This document shows, piece after piece, positions 56,701 through 64,000 of a stretch of 64,000 nucleotides of DNA (its first letter is position 1; each line of letters starts with the position of its first letter). Location: assembly GCA_902728285.1 (NCBI GenBank), contig CACVBU010000512.1, positions 784,612-848,611 on the forward strand. The letters run 5' to 3'. The DNA is from Clytia hemisphaerica. Its lineage: Eukaryota > Cnidaria > Hydrozoa > Leptothecata > Clytiidae. The notes under the pieces were generated by a model. The model was not told the DNA's origin, ran no database searches, and saw only the letters and a program-made list of their open reading frames with translations. A program made the translations under genes and the position numbers.

Positions 56701-58843
56701 TAGGTACGTAATTGAGCCTAGGTAATTAATCCTGATTGAGCTATTCCAGAAATTTTCTGTTTACCCCCTGTGGACGACACGGTTTTTTGTAAAAAATAAA
56801 GCCTCAGAACTTCGATGTGAAATTCAAAATATACTCGGAAATTGACTGGATTTTTTTAACAGGTATTGGAAATTCCATCATTTTATCTCATTTTTAAGAA
56901 AATGCCTTGGAAAATTACGCGTTTTCCCTTCATTTTTAAGAAAATGTCTTGGAAATTCCAGATTTACAAAATCATTTCAACCTCGGAAATTCAGTGTCGT
57001 CCACCCCCATTTACCCAGACTCTCCCACTTGATACAATCGATAACTTTTTCCAATCGATAACCTATCGATGGATTGGATATCGATTGCTTCTGATAATCG
57101 ATACCAGACTCGATCATTCGAACTTGTAATCGAACTGATTTTCTAATCGAACTAATCGAACTTGATCGAACCTAATCGAACGATTAGAGTTCGATTAGTC
57201 GAGTCAATCGAACCTAATCGAACACTCACAATTTTTGGTTAAATTTGAGTTTGATTAGTTCGATAAGTCGTCTGGCGATTAGTTCGATTAAGTTCGACTA
57301 GTTGGATTAGTTTGATAGGTCCTTCCATTAATTCGAACTAATCAAACTTAATCTGAATCGAACTAGTCGAACATAGTCGAATCTAATCGGACTAATAGAA
57401 CTTAATCGAACACTCACAATTTTGGAGAAAATCTGAAAGTTCGATTAGTTCGACTAATCCAACTTTAATCATTCGATTAGTTCGATTAAGTTTGATTAGT
57501 TGGATTAGAAAATCAGTTCGATTAGTTCGAATGATCGAGTCTGGTCGATAGGTAATCGAGCCTTCTTTAAAATCCTGATTATCGATTGGTCAACCTATCG
57601 ATTGTTGATCGATTGATCATCGATTGATAATTATCATCGATTGGCGAACGATTGGTAATCTGTTCTACAGTGTAATCGATCATTTAAAGAGTCAATCGAT
57701 AATCAATCGATCATTAACAAGCCAATCAATGACCAATCGATCAATCAATAGGTAATCAAGCCTCCCTCAAAATCCTTATTATCGATTGTCTATCGATTAT
57801 CGGAACCAATCGATATCCAATCCATCGATTGGAAAAACCTATCAATTGTATTGAGTTGGAGGGTCTGGAATAACCACCAGTCTGGAAATTATGCACAGTC
57901 CACCAAATATATTTGACGTGAGGCTGTAAAATTCCTTTTGGCGTATTGGCGTAAGGTAAGGAGCAGAAGTGTAAGCCCTGTAGGCCCACATCCACTTGCT
58001 GTTCCACGAGTGGAACTTTTTTGGCGTTGGCTGCAATTTAAACAAATAAAAATTCGGTGTGGACTTCTCATCATTTCTAGACTGGCATAACCATAGAAAT
58101 TGATAGTAAAAAGAGCTGGGGTAAACATCAAATAAAAATGGCATTGTGATCTCATGAAAAAGGAGGGCCTGGATATTAATACTATGTATGGGGAGGACTT
58201 CTTGTACTGCCAGTCAGGCACATCCTGGCAAATGAACGGGGTATTTTTCACTTGCGACCATTGGCAAATGAACGGGGTCGAAAACGAAAGTGACGTAAAT
58301 AGCGCCGAATACCCAGTTTAATTGAACCAGGTTGGAAATATTTTGCTTCATTTCAAAGAACTGCATAGATGAAATTTTTTTTCCATGGGTCAATTTTGTC
58401 TTCGAAGATTGAAGAAACTTTTAATGAAAAAATAAAGTTCCCAGTTTTCTTCCTTTTTTCCCTTTTTCAGTTTGAAGTTCATTTTTATTCATTTTCACGC
58501 TTTTAGCCTGAGACGTCCTATCTCATTTACACTGGGTGATGAATACCCCATGCAAATGCTCACCCCGTTCATTTGCCAGGATGTGCCTGACTGACTGCAA
58601 ACAGCAGAACAGAGTTTTTACAGCTACTTACAAGTTGTAGATTAATACATCTTCTTAACGCTTAACAACCATCATGATTCCCCAGCTGTAAACAGCAAAG
58701 CTTTGGGTACCATTTTTGTTATGTTATTAGAGTGAGAAATAGTTGAAGCAAATGAGACTTACCTTTTCACTGTCGAGCAGAGAAAATAAGAAATTCAACT
58801 CTTCTATACGATCCATTTCTTCAATTTGCCTGATTCTTTCAAA
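50767..58843 (-). CDS. Gene D: upstream exons feeding in phase 0 into the transposase coding region
   Basis: Minus-strand exons: 58843-58763 (FERIRQIEEMDRIEELNFLF...), 53290-53009 (94 codons, YHRMPYGPLVHYITPELDDK ... PACLVNVFLDEGKKS), 52745-52653 (LFNKAKYPCRSQTEESSNAP...) and 50895-50767 (ESSEPCDFFMDSSVSNNGIS ... INEDIVVDK). All have AG acceptors and GT donors and are exact multiples of three, so every intron is phase 0. The last also joins in phase 0 to the exon starting at 49072 (VPTKCQRNMSFIVNLQ), the first exon of the transposase. The large exon is acidic and may be a globular domain of unknown type. Either the transposase family naturally has this spliced N-terminus, or a host gene has become fused to it. 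The start codon lies upstream and was not found. Confidence 0.55.
51343..52508. mobile_element. 1.17 kb non-autonomous element with TTTTCACATG-CGTAAAATTTTAC ends
   Basis: The left end TAAGGTGTTTTCACATGCAC continues GTAAAATTTTACTTAAG. The right end, complemented, is TAAAGCTTTTTTCACATGTA continuing CGTAAAATTTTACTTAAA. ACATGT and TACGTAAAA motifs recur below each end. The centre (51700-51960) is less AT-rich but has no convincing transposase. It sits in a gene D intron. Confidence 0.7.
53553..53644. mobile_element. 92-bp palindromic MITE
   Basis: ACTCTTAGGTGCCAAATGAA at the left and the complement of ACTCTTAGGTGCCAAATAAA at the right form a near-perfect hairpin with a short loop. The ends match the family at 49352-49663, so this is a minimal derivative. 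Confidence 0.7.
54440..54720. repeat. TTCGATTAG-unit repeat
   Basis: Degenerate TTCGATTAG, GATCAAATTAATC and AATCAAAG units in both orientations form another member of the unit-based foldback group. The borders are unclear. Confidence 0.5.
55189..56331 (-). CDS. LINE ORF1-like protein with PHD-like finger and coiled coil
   Basis: This intact 380-residue ORF probably starts at the internal Met at 56262 (MDKDQPFEAASPPQACTPSR). Residues about 38-95 hold a PHD-like Cys/His cluster (CTPSRCTEDEDLDRLTCKKC, HYECTQ, YLCSNC). Residues about 110-215 form a Lys/Glu-rich coiled coil. The last part has LNMIVHGFLEYSGP, then THHRLGDRKTKNGRPLKVTL and EDFTINERKKIKEMHEQAKK, the order seen in ORF1 proteins of CR1/RTE-like LINEs. 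Those proteins bind nucleic acid and form complexes with element RNA. No endonuclease or reverse transcriptase follows within the next kilobase, so the copy lacks ORF2. It lies in a gene D intron in the same orientation. Confidence 0.7.
   Translation of the reverse strand: MQRSSKKWLKTNKNIKIHENNIKMDKDQPFEAASPPQACTPSRCTEDEDLDRLTCKKCKRSVHYECTQLPLYQLQIFVTSYNDHYLCSNCVRITKNLRNKVGKNTQHMMQNELKKKDDVIQKLNNEVNTNTKIRDSIKNDLKTFLAGKLQEMEEKTRSMIKEEIKHTAEIMTETSKKTYAEITKKQKEDLKSAEEQKRKEESEKRDIESRKLNMIVHGFLEYSGPDKEDEENGKKYDKFRFRELLDDINVPEVNVTHHRLGDRKTKNGRPLKVTLQSQHDKDLIMKNLHMLKETCFFQVSITEDFTINERKKIKEMHEQAKKLNKNNNNKGFNWRVRGSPRTKLRLVKKLQNQTKISSNYKPKCSTEEIVSDWALTDDDE
56340..57029. other. LINE 5' flank and diverged repeats
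   Basis: The part from 56590 to 56730 contains AATCAATTGAT-type units like those at 57600-57780. At 56860-56990 a segment TTTTTAAGAAAATG(C/T)CTTGGAAA occurs twice about 60 bases apart. No coding signal. Confidence 0.45.
57030..57840. repeat. Large array of ATCGATTG / TTCGATTAG units
   Basis: Dense short units (AATCGAAC, TTCGATTAG, ATCGATTG) run in both orientations. The stretch contains an inner foldback (about 57110-57540) around two copies of the AACACTCACAATTTTTGG segment. It is the longest member of the unit-based foldback group and is able to fold extensively on itself. Confidence 0.65.
58211..58593. mobile_element. 383-bp MITE with CAGTCAGGCACATCC ends and 5-bp target duplication
   Basis: Left end CAGTCAGGCACATCCTGGCA continues AATGAACGGGGT, and the right end is its exact complement. 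ACTGC flanks both sides (58206-58210 and 58594-58598). The inner segment GGCAAATGAACGGGGT is repeated at 58262-58277, just inside the left end. No protein is encoded. Confidence 0.85.
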
Positions 58844-58984
58844 CTGACCCTACAACAGTTGACATTCTACAGCACGTGCGAAAGTTCGATTCGAACAACT
58901 CGAATATTTATTCCTCAACTCGCCTCAACTCGAATTCGAGTGAATTTCCGAGAATGAGCTTGATTGGTTTATCCGTAAATAATG

Positions 58985-59057
58985 AAAATTTATGCATAAT
59001 TTATGCGCATCGCGAATCGCGAATCGTTGGATCGTGCATCGTAAAGTACACAAACCC
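58985..59057 (+). repeat. Dispersed repeat with GCATCGCGAATCGCGAATCG core, copy 2
   Basis: It is nearly identical to the segment at 38303-38375 in the opposite orientation, covering ATTTATGCGCATCGCGAATC through AGTACACAAACCCC. Confidence 0.7.
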
Positions 59058-59629
59058 CAAATAGTAATGATATTAATATAATGTACATATAAGATGTACA
59101 AAAAACGGAAATAGCACACACCGTGGCGCCAAACCGGGTTCTAGGCCGACTTTCAACAATTTTTTTGTAAAGTGTCTGAGACACTTTTAGGCTAATTCTT
59201 TTATGAAAAACAACTAAAACGTTGCAAAAAAGCAGAAAAGTATGTGGGAAACAATTAAATATAGTGGAAATAAAAGTATTTTTATGGTTTTGTGTACAAG
59301 TAATTATAATAGCGAGGTTAAGCAAGAAGCTATCTATTATGTACGGAATCTATTACGTGAGATTTTCTCGGGCTAGCGCCCAAATCTCAAGGCTAACTCT
59401 GTCCTGTGGAATTTGACCTGTACGTAATAGCTTGTGGAGTGGATCTATTGCGCGAAATTCTCCAATCTCACGTAATAGATATCGATTAGGATCTAAGAGT
59501 TGTTTTTGCCAAGCAAAGGTCAAGCGATAAGGACGGAGTCAATTAGGGTCAAACATCGAAAGTGGAGCGCGAAAAAAATAGACCCAGTTGTGGATTTTTT
59601 TTAATTTTCTATTCATTTGCTTCTTGCAG

Positions 59630-59662
59630 AGTCTTGAAAGTAGTCGTCCTTTAGGATCAAAT
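59630..59662 (+). CDS. Possible orphan 11-codon exon
   Basis: Between an acceptor with a good pyrimidine tract (CATTTGCTTCTTGCAG|) and a consensus donor (AAT|GTAAGT) the frame reads SLESSRPLGSN in phase 0. It may belong to a plus-strand gene, perhaps upstream of the gene at 62593. A chance match cannot be ruled out. Confidence 0.3.
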
Positions 59663-59894
59663 GTAAGTATTTGTGCAGTTGATTATCAGCAGAAGTTGTA
59701 TTGTTGACTATGATTTAATTTTGTTCATACATCTAAGAAAAGTTTGAAAATCTCTCATGGATCAAAACACTACCCTCAACATAATCTCAGCAAAAGCTGA
59801 AACATCATCACACCCCAATTGCTCGACCGACAATACCAACAAATATGATACAAAACAACAAAACATTCAAACAAACAATTATACAAAGAAAAAG

Positions 59895-59932
<38 letters not shown>

Positions 59933-60388
59933 AGATGAAGACAAAGCCTAGAGTCAGGTGTGGTACCAAGAGTAAGCACTCTCTGGCGCCCGCGAGCCAC
60001 CCGTCATCTTTACCAAAGAAGAAATAGTGTTGATCAGACACTATTTCATACATAAAAAAACAGAGAAGAGGGATTAAAATAAAACAAATTGTAAACAAAA
60101 AAGTTTAAAATTTCTGACCATACAGTGAAGTAGAGCAGAAAGAAAGAGAAAAAGTTGAAAGGTTGACCGAGAGCCCGGTTCGGAACCCCGTAACCGAGTG
60201 GCCGTACACATTGGAAACGAATTAGGAAATGATACAAACTCAACAAACTTAGACATAAACTACAAATATACTGGACAGAGAGAAAGATACAACACATTGA
60301 AATATAAAACGACTCTATCGATTAAAAAGAAATGAAAATTAGTAAATTAGTAAAAGAAACAGTGACAAGTCCAAAATTTTTTTGTTGT
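59663..60388. other. Low-complexity spacer downstream of the reverse transcriptase
   Basis: No gene. A short hairpin GAAATAGTGT-TGATCAG-ACACTATTTC lies at 60021-60047, and CTCTGGCGCCCGCGAG just before it is locally GC-rich. This may be 3' untranslated sequence of the reverse transcriptase element. Confidence 0.4.
59895..59928 (+). repeat. Poly(A) run of 34 bases
   Basis: An uninterrupted A run is preceded by A-rich sequence. It could be the tail of a short retro-inserted sequence on the plus strand (about 59757-59928) or a slippage-prone simple repeat. Confidence 0.8.
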
Positions 60389-62671
60389 TTAGTTGTGGAG
60401 TAATGAATCTGAAAATTTTTTCGCATTACTGAAAAAGGTTCTCAAAACTTGATGGCGACCATACATTTTCCTCAAAACTTTTTCCAACCGTGTAATCTTT
60501 GCTCCTTGCTTCTTTGCTCTATCAATGAGAGACATACTTGCACTAATGAAATTGTTCACACTGGAACAGACCCTACCAATCCTCAAAATTTCAGCTCCCA
60601 CACAGTTATAAAACATCCGAGATGGAATATTGCTCGACGCAAATAAAAGACGAACAATCGAAAAAGGAAAGTTATCTCTTTTGTCATAGAGTTTTGCATC
60701 TATGTAACCGTTGTCATTGGTTAATGAGAGATCCAAAAAAGTAATAGTATCACCTGAACTTTCAAGATTGAGCTGAAGTTCAGGAGGGTAGATTTCTTTA
60801 TAGTTTTCCATAAATAAATTGTCATCATTGATGGTTAAAAGATCGTCGATGAATCGAAAAGTGTTTGAAAAGCGCCTTGCTTTTTGTAAATTTTCTTTCT
60901 TGAGGCTTTTCACCCATTGACTTTCAAAATGATATAAGAACAAATTAGCCATAAAGGGAGCTGGGTCCGAGCCCATCGGAATACCTATTGTTTGTCTAAA
61001 GATTTTATTACCAAATGTGAAATAGCAATTGCTCATGAGGTATTCAAGTGCCTCTTTAAAGAGCGGTTTTGTAAATTTCACCCTAGACCGATTATTTTTG
61101 GCAACCCAGCTAGCCCTAGACTTAGACAAAGAAAGTAACTCGTGCGAGCCACCTTGAAAGCAGAAGTCTGTAATTTGGTTCATTACATCTAAAAGTTTTT
61201 CATGAGGGATCTTAGTATAAAGGGTAGAAAAGTCAAAGGTAGACATTGATCTTAAAGAGTTACGTTGATTAAGTCTCTTGATACAATTCAATACTTGCTC
61301 ATTGTTTTGAATGACCCAGAAAGTTTTAACATTTGAAAAATAAAAACATTTGGCATTGTAAGTTTCTACCTGACGATAAAAGAGTCTAAAGATTTTAGTA
61401 ATTGCTTGAGAAAGTGGTTTGATTGAACAATTTGGTGCTGCAATAATGAACCGAAACTTCAAGGGGTTTTTATGCAATTTGGGTGTCCAGTAAATGTTTG
61501 GTAATTTCCGACTTTCTTCCAAAACTTGGAGTTTAAAAGAATCTTTAAGTTTCTTGCAATCTTTTTCAATCAAGTCTAATGCATTGGTGTTGATCTTTTC
61601 ATATGTAAAACAGTCTGTTTCATTGTCCAAACCTAGTTCAGAAACCAAAACTTGTGCATAAAACCTTTTGCAGACTAGAGCGATGTTACTGGATGCTTTA
61701 TCAATAGGAACGATGACAAATCTTTTGTGTAAATTTTCTAGAGCTTTAAAACATGTCTCAGATTTCAAGACTGGAACGTTTCTCACAAAAGAATTTTTAT
61801 CTCTCAGTGAAGATATCTTCGCTTTAATTTTTTCAGATGTAACTGCAATCCAAGGTGTTAAAATCCTAATATCTAACTTGTGCTTATCACACCAAGCCTT
61901 AGCATAATCTCTCACTGATGAGATCAACTTCTCTTGAGTAGAGTCCCAATCAATCAATTTACTTTCTCGATACTTTGGTCCTTTTGTAAATAATTTTCTA
62001 AGTCTATTATTTTCAATGAGTCTAAGGTCACCTGTAACAATGTGTCCGTGATGGTTATCTTTGAATGGTGAGTCATCACAGTCACAAGGAAGGATAGAAG
62101 GATCTTGGAGAAAATGGTCAACATCAACGGAAGTAACAAATTTATTGAAGTTGAAAATCTTCGAGCTGATTGGAGCATCCAAAGAATATACTACTGTAGG
62201 AGGTTTAAATGACTTTGCAATCGATGGTATAGCCTCTAAAACATCTTTATGGTGTAAAATAGAAGAAAGATTTACAGATTCTATTCCCTTGTTAGTAAAA
62301 TGGATGCGGATAAAATTTGACAAAGCTCTACGTTTCTTTTTGACTGGAGATGGTTTAAACAAGCGACAATCGATAATATCTAGAGCTGCGCTATACCACT
62401 GTGAAAAATTGAAGCCTAAGGGTTTAGAGTGGAGCAAATCAGTGATTGCATCACCCAAACGTCTAAGATCAGATTTTTTAACAGTAGAAAGAGTAATGCG
62501 GATGAAATTCAATGCACTCTTTATGTCATTTTCAAAGGGCATCACAATTTTAACTTTTGTTTTTCCTTTTCTGCTTTTTAGTCTCAACAAAATGTCTACA
62601 TCCAACAATGTCAATGTCACCATCAAAGCCAAAAAACTACACCCAATAAGACCTGCCACCAAGATTACCAC
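60389..62671 (-). CDS. Penelope-type reverse transcriptase (single long ORF)
   Basis: A 760-residue ORF; the likely start is Met44 (MPFEND, 62542), because the first 43 residues overlap the start of the divergent gene. At about residues 195-215 there is a Cys/His cluster (LPCDCDDSPFKDNHHGHIVT) that may bind zinc. VIVPIDKASSNIALVCKRFY corresponds to the DKG motif of Penelope-like elements. Reverse transcriptase motifs follow: DFSTLYTKIPHEKL (about 480, motif A), IGIPMGSDPAPFMANLF (about 562, motif B) and FRFIDDLLTIND (about 605, the catalytic box). The protein ends YGRHQVLRTFFSNAKKFSDS with no GIY-YIG endonuclease after the thumb. It is either an endonuclease-lacking Penelope-like type, or one whose endonuclease lies elsewhere (as in the N-terminal arrangement reported for some clades). 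The frame is intact, so the copy may be young. Confidence 0.8.
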   Translation of the reverse strand: MVILVAGLIGCSFLALMVTLTLLDVDILLRLKSRKGKTKVKIVMPFENDIKSALNFIRITLSTVKKSDLRRLGDAITDLLHSKPLGFNFSQWYSAALDIIDCRLFKPSPVKKKRRALSNFIRIHFTNKGIESVNLSSILHHKDVLEAIPSIAKSFKPPTVVYSLDAPISSKIFNFNKFVTSVDVDHFLQDPSILPCDCDDSPFKDNHHGHIVTGDLRLIENNRLRKLFTKGPKYRESKLIDWDSTQEKLISSVRDYAKAWCDKHKLDIRILTPWIAVTSEKIKAKISSLRDKNSFVRNVPVLKSETCFKALENLHKRFVIVPIDKASSNIALVCKRFYAQVLVSELGLDNETDCFTYEKINTNALDLIEKDCKKLKDSFKLQVLEESRKLPNIYWTPKLHKNPLKFRFIIAAPNCSIKPLSQAITKIFRLFYRQVETYNAKCFYFSNVKTFWVIQNNEQVLNCIKRLNQRNSLRSMSTFDFSTLYTKIPHEKLLDVMNQITDFCFQGGSHELLSLSKSRASWVAKNNRSRVKFTKPLFKEALEYLMSNCYFTFGNKIFRQTIGIPMGSDPAPFMANLFLYHFESQWVKSLKKENLQKARRFSNTFRFIDDLLTINDDNLFMENYKEIYPPELQLNLESSGDTITFLDLSLTNDNGYIDAKLYDKRDNFPFSIVRLLFASSNIPSRMFYNCVGAEILRIGRVCSSVNNFISASMSLIDRAKKQGAKITRLEKVLRKMYGRHQVLRTFFSNAKKFSDSLLHN

Positions 62672-63737
62672 ATCACCATCACCACAACAACTTATGAAAA
62701 AGGCTATTTACATCTTTCCGTCTTCCTCGTCATCATCCATCTCTTCTACTTCTTCTGCTGCTGCCGCCAAACCGTTTTTTTCAACTACCATTGCCACCAA
62801 GCCACTCAATTTCCTCCCCGAAAGAAAAATCGTGCCAAAAGAAATGTATGCCACCTCCATTGCCACTATGATGACGACTAAACCTGCTGCCACATCCACA
62901 CCTGCTACATACAGACCTAAACCATTCCATCAACTTTTTCAAATTCCAACATCCACCATCACCAAAGCAACCAAGCCCTCTGCCACCATTAAATCCTATC
63001 TTACACCACCAGTAACACCAACAAAGCCACCAAAAAAGAAAACAAAATTTGACGATGCACGAGATATTGCTTTATCTAAAGAAACACTTTCTTGTCACCT
63101 TTTTGACACTCAAAAGCAAACGCAAGAGCGAAAGGCTAAATGGCTAGCAGTGTCATCCAAAATGAGCGAGCTTTTTCCTGGCGATGAAACTTATGAAATT
63201 AGGACAGTGAAGGACAGATTAAGCAAATCAATGGAAACGTTCAAAAAGAAAAATAACGCAGAGCTCAAGGGATCTGGGATTGAGGTTGACTATAGCGAAA
63301 AAGATAATCTCCTCCAAGATCTCCTTGACCTTGAAAAGACATCCTTGGACATTAAAGAGCAAAGAGACGAAGAGACGAAAAAGAAGAAAGAATCGCAACA
63401 ACAAGGCTTGGAAATGAGAAAGAGAGCTTTGGAATCTATGTCAGAGACGCAAGAAAGGTTGCAGAAACCAAAAAAGGTTCGAAAGCAAAGGTCAGATAAA
63501 AAGAAGATTGACAGTAAGGGTATTGTTGACTGCATCAAGCAAAAATGGTCTTCTGATAAGACAGATAAGGAAAAGGAGCTTGCTTTGCGAGAGAGGGAAA
63601 TTGCTTTAAGGGAAACAGAAAGTGGGAATTGGAAACTTTTGATCGCAACAATGCAAGAAACCATTGACACTCAAAAGGCCAGGATTGCTCAACAAGAAGC
63701 ATATATTGAGAGGCTTCTGAAAGAAAAAGAATCATGA
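62593..63737 (+). CDS. Myb/SANT-like coiled-coil protein
   Basis: The ATG at 62593 (MSTSNNVNVTIKAKK) follows a strong acceptor (CTTTTCTGCTTTTTAG| at 62580), so a noncoding upstream exon is likely. Residues 1-150 are Ser/Thr/Pro/Ala-rich with short repeats (TSPSPQQ, SSSSSISSTSSAAAA). About residues 155-230 resemble the Myb/SANT-like trihelix domain of transposon-derived invertebrate proteins: KAKWLAVSSKMSELFPGDE, then IRTVKDRLSKSMETFKKKN. The C-terminal 150 residues are a charged coiled coil (LALREREIALRETESGNWKL and ARIAQQEAYIERLLKEKE). Such proteins often act as DNA-binding partners of transposases or as domesticated transcription factors. No transposase is adjacent. A second, inverted copy of its 3' end starts at the right edge of the window. 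Confidence 0.65.
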
Positions 63738-63879
63738 TGTTTTTTTATAGCATTTGATAATTTTTCTTCAAGAAGTCTTTCACTGTATGCTTTTTGTGTT
63801 AAAGTTGCAATCAGTGTGGGAAATTTTAAAAATAAAATATGCATATGCTTTTAACTTTTAATACACCTTTTGACAGTGC

Positions 63880-64000
63880 AAGGTTTTTTGCTTTGATGCA
63901 ATCAAATTTTTCCAATTCCCACTTTCTGTTTCCCTTAAAGCAATTTCCCTCTCTCGCAAAGCAAGCTCCTTTTCCTTATCTGTCTTATCAGAAGACCATT
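63880..64000 (-). pseudogene. Inverted partial copy of the Myb/SANT-like gene 3' end
   Basis: On the minus strand, 64000-63912 is identical over 89 bases to 63544-63632 of the plus-strand gene (the part encoding WSSDKTDKEKELALREREIA and so on). Beyond that it diverges to NLIASKQKTLHCQKV, still recognisably parallel to LLIATMQETIDTQKA. The rest lies outside the window, so it may be a full convergent paralogue. Confidence 0.85.

Noticed and set aside
59757-59951. Poly-Lys ORF
   Set aside because: The open frame exists only because of the long A run.
62594-62671. First 43-residue hydrophobic part of the reverse transcriptase ORF as a signal or membrane segment
   Set aside because: It is antisense to the start of the Myb/SANT-like gene and is not needed for the conserved protein; Met44 is a better start.

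Overview
This is a eukaryotic (metazoan) genomic window: AT-rich, with very short coding exons joined by GT-AG introns, and most of the DNA made of decayed transposable elements. The mix of elements (an RTE-like LINE, Penelope-type reverse transcriptases, a MULE-type transposase family that I recall from corals, many MITEs and foldback elements) suggests a marine invertebrate, most likely a cnidarian. I cannot fix the species, and every family name is from recognition, not a database search. The ORFs are mostly single exons or element remnants, so genes were built here by reading splice sites and checking intron phase.

Layout. 1-11 kb: gene-poor repeats, including a 1.5 kb foldback element carrying an ORF with a SAP-like motif, a MITE, foldbacks built of short TTCGATTG-like units, and a 10-N assembly gap. 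11.2-11.5 kb: a terminal exon of an unknown minus-strand gene. 11.8-25.9 kb: plus-strand gene A, a HECT-type E3 ligase-like gene with a recognisable start, a Cys-rich exon and a broken HECT domain (22-bp tandem duplication, stops, frameshifts). Inside it, on the opposite strand, gene C (19.7-21.4 kb) has five small exons that all join in phase 1. 26.6-38.2 kb: plus-strand gene B, at least eight exons with consistent phases and unknown function; one frameshift lies in exon 4. Its introns hold MITEs, a tRNA-derived SINE, a LINE tail and a minisatellite.

40.3-58.8 kb: minus strand. Upstream exons of gene D splice in phase 0 onto a MULE-like transposase coding region (DDE-type motifs and a SWIM-like zinc finger). 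That region is broken by a 2.1 kb insertion, holds an RTE-like LINE in its intron, and is frameshifted in the zinc finger. One gene D exon has a decayed tandem copy. A LINE ORF1 (PHD-like finger and coiled coil) sits in a gene D intron.

60.4-64 kb: a long Penelope-type reverse transcriptase ORF (minus) stands head to head with a Myb/SANT-like coiled-coil gene (plus). The window ends inside an inverted second copy of the latter gene's 3' end.

The two best-supported mobile elements are a pair of about 567-bp MITEs (14.5 kb and 30.0 kb) with perfect 18-bp terminal inverted repeats and perfect 9-bp target duplications, the hallmark of Mutator-like elements. I see no CRISPR array, rRNA, functional tRNA or prokaryotic gene.
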